From positions 1 through 64,000 of the forward strand of contig JBCBPW010000016.1 of NCBI GenBank assembly GCA_039820545.1: a stretch of DNA of 64,000 bases, read 5' to 3'. Within the stretch, counting starts at the first letter, position 1. Each line of letters begins with the position of its first letter. Position numbers and translations under genes: made by a program. This DNA comes from JALEFZ01 sp039820545 (GTDB taxonomy: Bacteria > Bacteroidota > Bacteroidia > J057). Below the pieces are notes generated by a model. It did not search any database and was not told the origin of the DNA. It saw only the letters and a list, made by a program, of their open reading frames with translations. This document shows positions 34,087 to 42,420 of this stretch, piece by piece.

Positions 34087-35151
34087 ATGATGAATGTAAA
34101 AAATCAATGTATGACATGTATTGATTGCTGGAAGCTCCTTGTAACTGTGCTTGTAGGAGGAATTATCACTCTAGGAATATTACCTCAGCAAGTCTTGAGC
34201 CAGGATACGAATCAGATTCGAGTAGATACGATCCCAATGGCAAAGGCTGATACCCAGCTAGTCAGGGGAGATGTATTCCCAGATTCACTTCAGATGGTCG
34301 TCGATACTGTAGAGAAGGCGCCCATTTCTCAAGCAGATTCTCTTATATTGGCTCTACTCAAAGATTACCGATCACGCCAGCTCAGGGATTCGCTACGCAT
34401 AGATTCTCTCCTCAAGGTGAATACAGACTTGGCACTAACAGCTCGCCGCAGACTCAACATGGACATGCACGTCGGGATGTTTCGAAGGTACCACTTTCAG
34501 ACTTGTACGGTAGATCCACAAAAAATTGACATTCAACTTTTCAATCCTAAAGGTAAGCGCTTTTCGGGACAAAATGTCCACACTTTTGAGAGCTTGGAAG
34601 CATTGGCCAGGAAGTACGAGAAAGAACTTGTATTTGCGATGAATGCGGGGATGTTTGAGCGCAACCGGCAAGCAAAAGGCCTACTCATCCTCAATGGACA
34701 AGAATATAAGCCCCTTGATCTCTCAAAAGATGGATATGGCAACTTCTACATGCAACCCAACGGCGTTTTTGCCATCGATTCTTCTGGGAAAGCGTATGTC
34801 GTGAAAACAGAAAACTTTTTGCCACTAAGGGATACGGTAGGCATACGCTATGCCACCCAGTCAGGTCCCATGATGGTTATTGAGGGTCAGATCAACCCCA
34901 AATTCAACGATGGTTCGCCCAATCGACATATCCGGAATGCGGTAGGTGTGACGCGTGATAACCAAGTCATATTTGCCATTTCAGAAGAGCGCGTGACCTT
35001 TTTTGAATTGTCTTCTTATATGATTCAGCAAGGATGCACCAATGTCTTATATCTAGATGGGGCCATTAGCCAAGCCTATTTTTCTCCTCTGGGATTAGGC
35101 TCCTTGCAGGCAGGCAGCAGACTGGGACCCATTATCGCGATCATGCAATAG
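34087..35151 (+). CDS. Phosphodiester glycosidase (NAGPA) family protein, copy 4
   Basis: 354 residues. A hydrophobic stretch (about 17-34) ending V-L-S-Q acts as signal peptide, followed by a roughly 90-residue Asp/Leu-rich helical linker not present in copy 3. The NAGPA domain covers about 125-354, with M-N-A-G-M-F-E, G-L-L-I-L-N-G, G-Y-G-N-F-Y-M-Q-P-N-G-V-F-A, A-T-Q-S-G-P-M-M-V-I-E-G, R-N-A-V-G-V and V-L-Y-L-D-G-A-I-S. It is very similar to copy 3 through the domain. It starts nine bases after copy 3 stops, so the pair is likely in one transcript. Confidence 0.78.
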   Translation: MMNVKNQCMTCIDCWKLLVTVLVGGIITLGILPQQVLSQDTNQIRVDTIPMAKADTQLVRGDVFPDSLQMVVDTVEKAPISQADSLILALLKDYRSRQLRDSLRIDSLLKVNTDLALTARRRLNMDMHVGMFRRYHFQTCTVDPQKIDIQLFNPKGKRFSGQNVHTFESLEALARKYEKELVFAMNAGMFERNRQAKGLLILNGQEYKPLDLSKDGYGNFYMQPNGVFAIDSSGKAYVVKTENFLPLRDTVGIRYATQSGPMMVIEGQINPKFNDGSPNRHIRNAVGVTRDNQVIFAISEERVTFFELSSYMIQQGCTNVLYLDGAISQAYFSPLGLGSLQAGSRLGPIIAIMQ

Positions 35152-35190
35152 TGATGGCAAAAGACGAATTCACCTGAAATCTGAAAAACT

Positions 35191-36381
35191 ATGCGTAGGT
35201 TGAGCTTCATTTTCATTTGTATGACTATCCTCGTGCGGGTGGTACCCACTGCTCAAGCACAGCCTATCTCTGCCTGCGACCGCATCAAGGCAGAAGCAGA
35301 AAAGCTCCGTATCCCCAAAGAAAATGAGGTCAAAAGATACCAGGAACTGACGCTGGATATCATGAATTTAACGGAAGAAATAGCTGGAAAGGGATTTGAT
35401 GTGCCAAAGAGTCCTAATCTTCCGCTACCCAAATTTGACGATGCCAAGCTGGCGTATCACGACGACCGAAACTATGATTGTCCCGAATGGGGCGGAACAA
35501 ATTGGGGGAAGATTAAAGATATTCGAGAAGCCAATTTGGACAAATACAGCAAGTACAATGACATTCTCGCGAGAGAGCTTGTCTGGCTTCGACAGATCAA
35601 GGATTCAGTAGAGATCAATGGGAAATTACCTTATACGAATGTCACTAGCTCATCCCTCCCCGATGATCCTGTTCCACTATACATACCTCAAGAGACAGCA
35701 GGTATGGTGGTGGATCAGTCGACCTTTCACAATACTCCCTACAGATACTGCATTGCAGATCCTATACAAAGTAGAATCAAAATCACCCCTAACGTTCTGA
35801 ATTTTGAGCGACTCCAACAAAAAGTGGAAGCCAGAGGCAACCAATTGCTTCTGGCTATGAATGCGGGCATGTTTGAGAAGGACCGTAGACCCGTGGGCCT
35901 GCTCATCATTGACGGACAAGAGATCAACAAGCTCAATACCCGTAGTGGAAAGGGAAATTTCTATATGAACTACAATGGAGTCTTTGGGATCAATAATGCT
36001 GGCTTGCCTTTTATCGTTACTCGGAAGCGCTATTATGATGACAACATTGACCCTGGCTCGATCAAAGTAGCCACACAGTCGGGGCCTATGCTTTTGATGA
36101 AGAATAAGATTAACCCAGAGTTTAGCCCGAATTCCAAAAATAAGTTTTTCCGAAATGGAGTAGGAATCACAGTAGATGGCAAGGTGGTTTTTGCTATTTC
36201 TGACCGCAGAGTCAACTTTTACGAGTTTGCCTCTTTCTTTAAATCATTGGGATGTACCACTGCGCTGTATTTAGATGGTACAGTCAGCCGAATGTACATT
36301 CCTATGCTCAGTAAATACCAAGACTACTTAGAAAGTGATCGACTGGGCCCTGTTATATACATTATTCAAGAACTCAATTAA
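35191..36381 (+). CDS. Phosphodiester glycosidase (NAGPA) family protein, copy 5
   Basis: 396 residues with a signal peptide ending A-Q-A-Q. An N-terminal extension of about 140 residues is helical and charged (K-R-Y-Q-E-L-T-L-D-I-M-N-L-T). The NAGPA domain (about 165-396) shows A-M-N-A-G-M-F-E-K, G-L-L-I-I-D-G-Q-E, G-N-F-Y-M-N-Y-N-G-V-F, A-T-Q-S-G-P-M-L-L, R-N-G-V-G-I and A-L-Y-L-D-G-T-V-S. It differs from copies 3 and 4 in the N-x-V-G position (N-G-V-G). Each copy therefore has a different N-terminal module on the same domain, which suggests separate targets or partners. Confidence 0.76.
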   Translation: MRRLSFIFICMTILVRVVPTAQAQPISACDRIKAEAEKLRIPKENEVKRYQELTLDIMNLTEEIAGKGFDVPKSPNLPLPKFDDAKLAYHDDRNYDCPEWGGTNWGKIKDIREANLDKYSKYNDILARELVWLRQIKDSVEINGKLPYTNVTSSSLPDDPVPLYIPQETAGMVVDQSTFHNTPYRYCIADPIQSRIKITPNVLNFERLQQKVEARGNQLLLAMNAGMFEKDRRPVGLLIIDGQEINKLNTRSGKGNFYMNYNGVFGINNAGLPFIVTRKRYYDDNIDPGSIKVATQSGPMLLMKNKINPEFSPNSKNKFFRNGVGITVDGKVVFAISDRRVNFYEFASFFKSLGCTTALYLDGTVSRMYIPMLSKYQDYLESDRLGPVIYIIQELN

Positions 36382-36387
36382 TCCCTT

Positions 36388-37335
36388 ATGAAAGCGCTTC
36401 TTGCACTAGGTGTTGGCATTCTGATGGGCTTGTTCACGGCGCATGCCCAAACCCAAAGTGTGTTCGACCTGCATGTCCCCTTGGCAGACCTGGACCAAAT
36501 CGAGTTGTCTGCTTTAGGAGGCAAGACCATTAAGATGGTATCGGATGATAAGATTCGTCTCACCCCACCCGATATGAGCAAGCTGGACCAAAAACGTATT
36601 ATCAGCTTTTCACAGGATACATTTCCCGCTGCTTCTGGGCCAGATATTGTAGTGACTATATGCGAGATTGATACTTTCTTTGTCAATCAAGATATCTTTT
36701 TGACCAACGTACCCGTGGAGGTTCAAACATTTATAGACCGTACATTTAAAGGGAAATCGACCTTTGGATGGCAGATTTTGCGGCAAGTAGGTTCTACCAA
36801 TGGGCCTGTTTTGAATCAAAACGGCAATCCAGAGATTGCGATTGCTATTCCGATGACCTTACAAATCAAAGATGAGGAGGATCTCATCCAAGCCATTGCT
36901 GATGAAGAGCCGAGTGTATCCATTCCCACACAGCCTGCGCCTCCTCCTTCTTCTACCTATAATCCCGCACAAGATCCTAACCTTCCGTTCAGAGCGGGAG
37001 ATATTGAAGAGATCCGCCTGATTAAGTGTAATGATCAATCAGAAACCCAAGGTCACTTGAGGGATACCGAATCCTTCCTCAATCAGTACATCGTCTTTTG
37101 TGCGCGGACTTCTGTAGATCCTGCGATTCCTCCTATAGCAGCTGTCAATCGCATTCAAAACACCTTGACCATTCGCTATTTTCAGCCTTTTGATGCAGAA
37201 AGGGCGACATCCTTAGGAGAAATACTGGGAGAGCAGCTCAATATTCCTTCATCCCAGATTCTGGTAGAAGATATGTTACCCGCCTACAATGGGGTACCCC
37301 CTAGACAAGATTACCTCGAAATTTGGTTTAAATAG
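36388..37335 (+). CDS. Secreted protein of unknown function in the NAGPA-like cluster
   Basis: 315 residues with a signal peptide ending A-H-A-Q. Two mixed alpha/beta halves (about 22-165 and 200-315) are joined by a Pro/Ser-rich linker (P-A-P-P-P-S-S-T-Y). No catalytic motif or family is recognised. It begins six bases after copy 5 stops, so it is likely cotranscribed and may work with the NAGPA-like proteins. Confidence 0.6.
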   Translation: MKALLALGVGILMGLFTAHAQTQSVFDLHVPLADLDQIELSALGGKTIKMVSDDKIRLTPPDMSKLDQKRIISFSQDTFPAASGPDIVVTICEIDTFFVNQDIFLTNVPVEVQTFIDRTFKGKSTFGWQILRQVGSTNGPVLNQNGNPEIAIAIPMTLQIKDEEDLIQAIADEEPSVSIPTQPAPPPSSTYNPAQDPNLPFRAGDIEEIRLIKCNDQSETQGHLRDTESFLNQYIVFCARTSVDPAIPPIAAVNRIQNTLTIRYFQPFDAERATSLGEILGEQLNIPSSQILVEDMLPAYNGVPPRQDYLEIWFK

Positions 37336-37367
37336 TATCTTCGCCTCCGCTACTTATCATTTCCTAG

Positions 37368-37904
37368 ATGAACTTAAGCCCCCTCCATTACCTCTTGATC
37401 ATTTTCACCCTTTCTTGCCCATCGTTGCAGGCAGATTCTATTAGCTGTCCTACCCCTTCGGACTGGCAAACGATTCCTTTGGATTCCATCGACGGCGTAA
37501 AGCTCGCAGGCTGTGCATACCATGATTTGATCATGCTGATAGGAGCAGGAGAAGTAATGGTAATGGATACCAATATGGATCGGCAGATTAAAGGAGATAT
37601 TTGTTTTGGAATGATCTCAGATGAACTAAAAAGTAGAAGTAAGCAAGATGACTTTGACATAAAAGATCCTGCCCTTCAGTTTTTGATTCAGACACTTAGG
37701 AAGAATAAATACTACCTGGATTTAGAAAAGCCCTCCGATTTGGAAAAGCTCTTGCACTATATAAAAGAAGGTCGTTGGGACTATATAGGTCGCAGGTTTG
37801 TGGATCGAAATATGCACTATTATACGCTCATAGGGTTGGGATTGCTGTCTATACTCTGGATTCTTTGGCGGAGAAGAAAAAAACCAGGTCCTGACCATTC
37901 ATAG
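37368..37904 (+). CDS. Small secreted protein with C-terminal membrane anchor, unknown function
   Basis: 178 residues. A signal peptide (about 1-21) is followed by a polar domain with two cysteines and a conserved-looking D-F-D-I-K-D-P-A-L segment, then a single hydrophobic helix (about 152-168) and a basic tail R-R-R-K-K. This is the topology of a protein held in the inner membrane with its domain outside. Arg/Lys after the helix fits the cytoplasmic side. No family recognised. It lies 32 bases after the preceding gene. Confidence 0.55.
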   Translation: MNLSPLHYLLIIFTLSCPSLQADSISCPTPSDWQTIPLDSIDGVKLAGCAYHDLIMLIGAGEVMVMDTNMDRQIKGDICFGMISDELKSRSKQDDFDIKDPALQFLIQTLRKNKYYLDLEKPSDLEKLLHYIKEGRWDYIGRRFVDRNMHYYTLIGLGLLSILWILWRRRKKPGPDHS

Positions 37905-37997
37905 GGGAATATTGCGCAAATACTTGTCTATCAATTGTATGCAAGTGGCTTGTTATTAGAAGTGACGCAACCTTTCCATTTGAAAAGCATCGTTTGA

Positions 37998-39569
37998 ATG
38001 AAACCTATAATCTCATATTCCATGTCTTTGTCTTTCTATATTCGCTTGCTTGTATTAGGACTTCTCTTGCACGGAATCGTCTTTGCACAAGCACCTATCT
38101 TGCACCTGACCATGGACAAAAGCACCCCTGGAAAAGTGCAAGATTTTAGTGGTAAGAGAAACCATGCGGAAATCATGGGAAACTTGACATTCGTTCCTGA
38201 TAAGTTTGGAGATGATTGTCGTGCGCTTTCCTTTGAAGGAGGTGGCTACTTAAAGATCCCTCATAGTACGAGTCTAGATCTCGACAAAGGATTTACCTCT
38301 GCCGCTTGGTTGAAACTCCCTTACTCCAACGGATTGCAATGGGTGACCCTCATCTGCAAAGGAGAAACACTGACAGAGACACCTAACTCTCCTGCCTATC
38401 GCGTACAGATGACCAATAGCACAGCATCGTATAATACAGCCTCTACCAAAACTATAGACATCATTCGCCAGTCCTTTCCTCAGGGACAATGGTTTCACTT
38501 TGCGACTGTATTCAATGGCTATAGTTTAACGGTTTATGTAAATGGGGTGCGCGCCAATCAATTTGTGGTCAGTGATCCTATTGTCAACAATCGGGAGGAT
38601 CTCAATGTTGGGCGGGATATTCCAGGTGCCATCGAATTTTTTGAAGGGATCATGGACGACCTGAAGGTTTGGGATAATGTACTTTCGCCCAATCAAATCC
38701 AGAAAGTATATCGTGATGAGACACATTTTCACAAAGGAAATGCTTGTCCTCCCCCCCCATCCGTAGCTAGTCGCCCTGTAGTCAAGAAAAATCGACCCAA
38801 ACCTGACCCTACACCTCCTTCGCCTCCAGCTACACCCGATCCCAATATTCCATCATGGGATCAATACACAGAGCAAGAAGAAGAACCTGTTGTGGTGCCT
38901 ACTCCCCCCCAGCCACAACCTGATCCATATGAAGAAGAACCCGAAATAGACGAGCCTGTTACTGTCGTCAGTGCGCCACCTACATCCACTTATATCCCTC
39001 CGACCGACACAGCTTATGACTTCAGTGAGGTTGCACGCAACAACATCGTGCTGGTGCTAGATGTCTCTGCTTCCATGCGCCAGACCAATAGACTGCCTCT
39101 ACTCAAGGAGACATTTACTAACCTACTCCAATACATGCGGGAAGAAGATCGCATTTCGGTCATTGCCTTTGCAGGTCAATCCCTGATCCTAGTGGAAGGG
39201 GTACCAGCCACGCGTAGCGTTCGCATCTCCAATGCCATTGACAAGCTCAACTCCAAAGGAGATACCAAGCGGAAACCTGCGCTAAAATCAGCCTTTAAGC
39301 TGGCCCAGCGATACTATATAGATGGAGGAAATAACCGTATCATTCTCGCTACAGATGCCGATAACGAGTTGCCCGAAATCTTCAAGGTCTCCGAAAAGAT
39401 TGGCGAAAGCAATGTCTACCTGTCAATTTTCTCCTTTGGCGACTATCGCAACAACCGTCGCGACCAATTTGATCTCATCGCAGAAAATGGAAATGGAAAC
39501 CACGAGAAAATCACTGTAGACAATGTGGAAGCAGCTTTGTTGAGAGAATTAAAGGCCATTCGAAAGTGA
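37998..39569 (+). CDS. Secreted LamG-like and von Willebrand factor A domain protein
   Basis: 523 residues; an alternative ATG at 38022 gives a tighter signal peptide ending V-F-A-Q. Residues about 32-235 form a LamG/concanavalin-like domain (M-D-K-S-T-P-G-K-V-Q-D-F-S-G ... D-D-L-K-V-W-D). A long Pro- and Glu-rich linker (about 250-345) leads to a vWA domain (about 350-515) with an intact MIDAS start D-V-S-A-S (D-x-S-x-S) and the A-T-D-A-D-N site. vWA domains bind metal-dependent protein partners; LamG binds glycans or proteins. It closes the same-strand cluster and could organise its products at the surface. Confidence 0.78.
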   Translation: MKPIISYSMSLSFYIRLLVLGLLLHGIVFAQAPILHLTMDKSTPGKVQDFSGKRNHAEIMGNLTFVPDKFGDDCRALSFEGGGYLKIPHSTSLDLDKGFTSAAWLKLPYSNGLQWVTLICKGETLTETPNSPAYRVQMTNSTASYNTASTKTIDIIRQSFPQGQWFHFATVFNGYSLTVYVNGVRANQFVVSDPIVNNREDLNVGRDIPGAIEFFEGIMDDLKVWDNVLSPNQIQKVYRDETHFHKGNACPPPPSVASRPVVKKNRPKPDPTPPSPPATPDPNIPSWDQYTEQEEEPVVVPTPPQPQPDPYEEEPEIDEPVTVVSAPPTSTYIPPTDTAYDFSEVARNNIVLVLDVSASMRQTNRLPLLKETFTNLLQYMREEDRISVIAFAGQSLILVEGVPATRSVRISNAIDKLNSKGDTKRKPALKSAFKLAQRYYIDGGNNRIILATDADNELPEIFKVSEKIGESNVYLSIFSFGDYRNNRRDQFDLIAENGNGNHEKITVDNVEAALLRELKAIRK

Positions 39570-39599
39570 TAGCACCATCTTTTTGACCAGAAGAGCTGT

Positions 39600-40061
39600 A
39601 TGAAAATCGGAGTCATCTCAGATACACATGGCAAGTTTAGGGACGAAATCACTGAATGGTTTTCGGATGTAGATTATATCCTGCACATCGGAGATGTAGG
39701 AAAGCCTTTCATCTTGGAGAAATTGGCCCAGATTGCTCCTGTCAAGGTCGTCCGTGGGAATGTAGACAAGGGAGCATGGGCAAAACGTATTCCGATGACG
39801 GAGGTCGTGCAGCTAGGTGAGGTATTGATATACATGGTCCATAAGCCTGAAGATCTGGATCTAGATCCTTCAGCAGCAGGTTTTCAAGTAGTCTTGATGG
39901 GCCATACGCATAAACCGCTAATCCAATATAAGGACAGTGTCCTACACATGAATCCAGGAAGTTTTGGCCCTAAGAGGTTTAGTCTACCGATCAGCTTGGG
40001 TTATCTCGAAATCGAAGATGGAAGAATCACGCCTAGCATCCAGAACCTTTCTGATGTCTAG
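39600..40061 (+). CDS. YfcE/MJ0936-type metallophosphoesterase
   Basis: 153 residues, cytoplasmic. The metal-binding motifs are complete: G-V-I-S-D-T-H-G (7-10), H-I-G-D-V (30-34), V-R-G-N-V-D (where Asn is the ligand), a His in M-V-H-K, and M-G-H-T-H (101-105). The length fits the family of small Mn-dependent phosphodiesterases; substrates vary and cannot be read from sequence. It ends four bases inside the converging dienoyl-CoA isomerase gene. Confidence 0.85.
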   Translation: MKIGVISDTHGKFRDEITEWFSDVDYILHIGDVGKPFILEKLAQIAPVKVVRGNVDKGAWAKRIPMTEVVQLGEVLIYMVHKPEDLDLDPSAAGFQVVLMGHTHKPLIQYKDSVLHMNPGSFGPKRFSLPISLGYLEIEDGRITPSIQNLSDV

Positions 40062-40882
40062 TCCTCAAAAGTAGGCTTCTGCTTCATCATAGACGCTTGC
40101 ATTGCCTGCATGAGGTCATCGGACATGAGCATCCCTGCATTCCAGGTGGCGATATAATTCAGCCCTTCCTGTACAGAATGATCCCTTGCATGGTTCATTA
40201 CTTCCTTGATTCCACGGATGGAGAGAGGAGACTTCTCCGCAATGGCTTGGGCGATGGCCTGAACCTCAGTTAGTAGCGTTTCCTTATCTGCATACACCTC
40301 ATTGACAAGCCCCACTTCTTTGGCGCGTCGGCTGCTGACTTTCTGCCCTGTATAGGCCCACTCACGTGCCACTCCATGGGGGATAAGCTTCGGCAGGCGC
40401 TGTAGGGTCCCCAAGTCTGCGACCATGCCCATATCGATTTCCTTGACGGTGACATAGGCTTCCTCAGAAGCATAGCGCATGTCACAAGCGCAAATGATGT
40501 CTACTCCACCACCTATACAGCCACCATGAATCGCTGCTAAGACTGGTTTGGAGCAAAACTCAATGGCATTTACAGTCGCCTGTAGGTCCAGAATAAATTT
40601 CCGCAGTTTTTCGCGTTTCCGCCCTTCACACCCCTTATTGACCATTTGCCCAATCTCCATCAGCATACTCACATCGATCCCCGAACAAAAATGCTTGCCC
40701 TCTCCATGCAGGACGATGGCACGTACCTGAGGATTCTCATCTAGGGACTCGAAGGTATGCTGGAGATCTGTCCATCCTTGGCGATGGAGTGCATTGGCTT
40801 TTTCGGGACGATTGAAGGAAACCGTCGCTACGCCTTCTTGGATAGAAACGATGAATGTGGAGGTGTGTGTATCTACGGACAT
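40058..40882 (-). CDS. Crotonase-family delta(3,5)-delta(2,4)-dienoyl-CoA isomerase
   Basis: 274 residues with the crotonase fold: C-S-G-I-D oxyanion segment near 66-70 and H-G-G-C-I-G-G-G near 119-126. Three acidic residues align with the catalytic set known from mammalian ECH1: Asp128 (G-G-V-D), Glu148 (V-K-E-I-D) and Asp156 (A-D-L-G-T-L-Q-R-L-P). The C-terminal R-D-H-S-V-Q-E-G-L-N-Y-I-A-T-W-N motif is also typical of that subfamily. It shifts double bonds in unsaturated fatty acyl-CoA during beta-oxidation. It is the last gene of a four-gene set with cytochrome c, SCO and a lipoprotein; the first ten bases overlap the cytochrome gene. Confidence 0.82.
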   Translation of the reverse strand: MSVDTHTSTFIVSIQEGVATVSFNRPEKANALHRQGWTDLQHTFESLDENPQVRAIVLHGEGKHFCSGIDVSMLMEIGQMVNKGCEGRKREKLRKFILDLQATVNAIEFCSKPVLAAIHGGCIGGGVDIICACDMRYASEEAYVTVKEIDMGMVADLGTLQRLPKLIPHGVAREWAYTGQKVSSRRAKEVGLVNEVYADKETLLTEVQAIAQAIAEKSPLSIRGIKEVMNHARDHSVQEGLNYIATWNAGMLMSDDLMQAMQASMMKQKPTFED

Positions 40883-41289
40883 TGTGACAAAGCTTTTTTG
40901 ACTTCAGGATAAGTTACGGTTTCTCCTGAATTTCCCCAGCTTTGTTTGATATAATTCAACACAGCGACCAATTCTACCTCATCTAAGTAGGTGTTTCCTG
41001 GCATCACACCTGAGTAGGTGACGCCATTTACGACCATCGTGTCGGCGATGCCATTTCGGATTAAACAAGCCATCTCCGCACCTGCAGCATGGACATAATC
41101 TGCGCCTGCCAGCGGAGGAATTAACCGACGAAGGCCTTGCCCATTGTCCATGTGACAGTTGGCGCAGTGGGTAGTATACAATCGCTGGCCTGCACCAGAG
41201 GGATTTGCATTATCCTGAAAGTAAAAGATCAGCGCAATGCCCACGACCAATACAGGCCAGCCATAATATAGGATGTTTCTTATTTTCAA
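40873..41289 (-). CDS. Membrane-anchored c-type cytochrome
   Basis: 138 residues. One N-terminal hydrophobic helix (about 8-25) anchors a class I cytochrome c domain with the haem motif C-A-N-C-H and a likely Met axial ligand in S-G-V-M-P-G. The start is TTG at 41287-41289, overlapping the SCO stop codon as TTGA, so translation is coupled. Placed after an SCO gene, it probably works in electron transfer to or around a cytochrome oxidase, but no oxidase subunits lie in the window. Confidence 0.82.
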   Translation of the reverse strand: MKIRNILYYGWPVLVVGIALIFYFQDNANPSGAGQRLYTTHCANCHMDNGQGLRRLIPPLAGADYVHAAGAEMACLIRNGIADTMVVNGVTYSGVMPGNTYLDEVELVAVLNYIKQSWGNSGETVTYPEVKKALSQCP

Positions 41290-41954
41290 CCTTGTGTACT
41301 TTCTTCCTTGATTGTGCCTTCTTCTTTGATAAGACGGCGAATATCCACCATGAGGCGATCCACTTCTTCTGGAATGGTTCCATCATAAAACCCTCTCACG
41401 TGACGATTTTGATCTACCAAGACGAATGCCCCGCTATGTAACACACCACCAGGGGCTGTTTCGTCTTTCACAGCATTCACCATGTAAGCGTAAGCTAGGT
41501 CATAAAGCTCCTGTTCATCTCCTGTCAATAAATGCCACTTTTCTGTATTCACCCCGAGCTTTGTCGCATAATCCTTTAATACAGCTACTGTATCATACTT
41601 AGGATCAAGAGAATACGACAACAAAAGTAACTGATCCTCCTTGAGAAATTCATCGTGTAGACGAACCATCTCGGCGCTCATCTTTGGGCAAATAGAGGGA
41701 CAAGTAGTAAAGAAAAAGTCTGCTACATAAAACTTACCCGCCACATCCTTCTCCGAAATCATATTGGAGTCCTGATCTACAAACGCAAAAGGAGGGATCT
41801 GGTACAAAAGTGTATCTCCTTCAGGCGTAATGGTCTTCTCACCTAAAATAGGCAAGGGCTTTTCTACTACTTCCTGTGAATTGCATGCAATGATCCCCCA
41901 TGAGATCATCAATAAAAAGAAAAAACTATTCCTCGTTGGTTGTCTCATTTTCAT
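41286..41954 (-). CDS. SCO1/SenC family copper chaperone lipoprotein
   Basis: 222 residues with a lipobox ending G-I-I-A-C (Cys24). The thioredoxin-like SCO domain carries the copper motif C-P-S-I-C (C-x3-C) in F-F-T-T-C-P-S-I-C-P and the distal His in V-L-H-S-G-A-F. SCO proteins deliver copper or reduce thiols during assembly of the CuA site of cytochrome c oxidase. The operon is Met-rich lipoprotein, SCO, cytochrome c and dienoyl-CoA isomerase. The start overlaps the upstream gene by 29 bases; ATG at 41948 is an alternative. Confidence 0.88.
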   Translation of the reverse strand: MKMRQPTRNSFFFLLMISWGIIACNSQEVVEKPLPILGEKTITPEGDTLLYQIPPFAFVDQDSNMISEKDVAGKFYVADFFFTTCPSICPKMSAEMVRLHDEFLKEDQLLLLSYSLDPKYDTVAVLKDYATKLGVNTEKWHLLTGDEQELYDLAYAYMVNAVKDETAPGGVLHSGAFVLVDQNRHVRGFYDGTIPEEVDRLMVDIRRLIKEEGTIKEESTQG

Positions 41955-42384
41955 CTTTTTGGGGTGTGTCTTCTTTCATGAGAGGTTTGGCTTGTGCCAT
42001 GCTCTCATTTACTTCTTTACTTACTAACTGGATGTCTTTGAGTTGCTCGTTGAGATACGTTAAAGCCTTCTCTGCGGGCATATTGTGAGGGGCTTCATAG
42101 TCTCGCATCCATTGGCGCATATGCGATTCGGCTTTTTCAAGTGCCTCAACACCTGTATGTAATTGAACAATTTGCGCGGAATCTAGTGCTGCATTGGCAT
42201 TTCCCTCTTCTAACTGTTTCTCCAAATTGAGCTTCATCATTTTCATTTCCATCATGTGCTCCATCGCTTCATCATGGATATCCATCACTTGATCTGTCAA
42301 CTCAGCGACTTGTTGTTTCCCATCATTGCAGGAAAATAAAGTCAGCACAATAGCAAAAACAGGAATGAGATATTTAATGTTCAT
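41926..42384 (-). CDS. Met/His-rich helical lipoprotein upstream of SCO
   Basis: 152 residues with a lipobox ending L-F-S-C (Cys19). The mature protein is largely one or two long helices. Residues about 36-53 hold a cluster of His and Met (H-D-E-A-M-E-H-M-M-E-M-K-M-M), which could bind Cu(I), and another His in the second helix. The acidic C-terminal tail overlaps the SCO start. Its position suggests a periplasmic copper-holding or oxidase-assembly partner; that is inference from context and composition only. Confidence 0.6.
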   Translation of the reverse strand: MNIKYLIPVFAIVLTLFSCNDGKQQVAELTDQVMDIHDEAMEHMMEMKMMKLNLEKQLEEGNANAALDSAQIVQLHTGVEALEKAESHMRQWMRDYEAPHNMPAEKALTYLNEQLKDIQLVSKEVNESMAQAKPLMKEDTPQKDENETTNEE

Positions 42385-42420
42385 TATGTCTAATAATTGA
42401 GTAAAACTTGGATTGTAAAA

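Noticed and set aside
37998..39569. vWA protein as part of a vWA-MoxR-EAD ternary conflict system
   Set aside because: The protein has a signal peptide and LamG domain, and no MoxR ATPase or VMAP gene is nearby.
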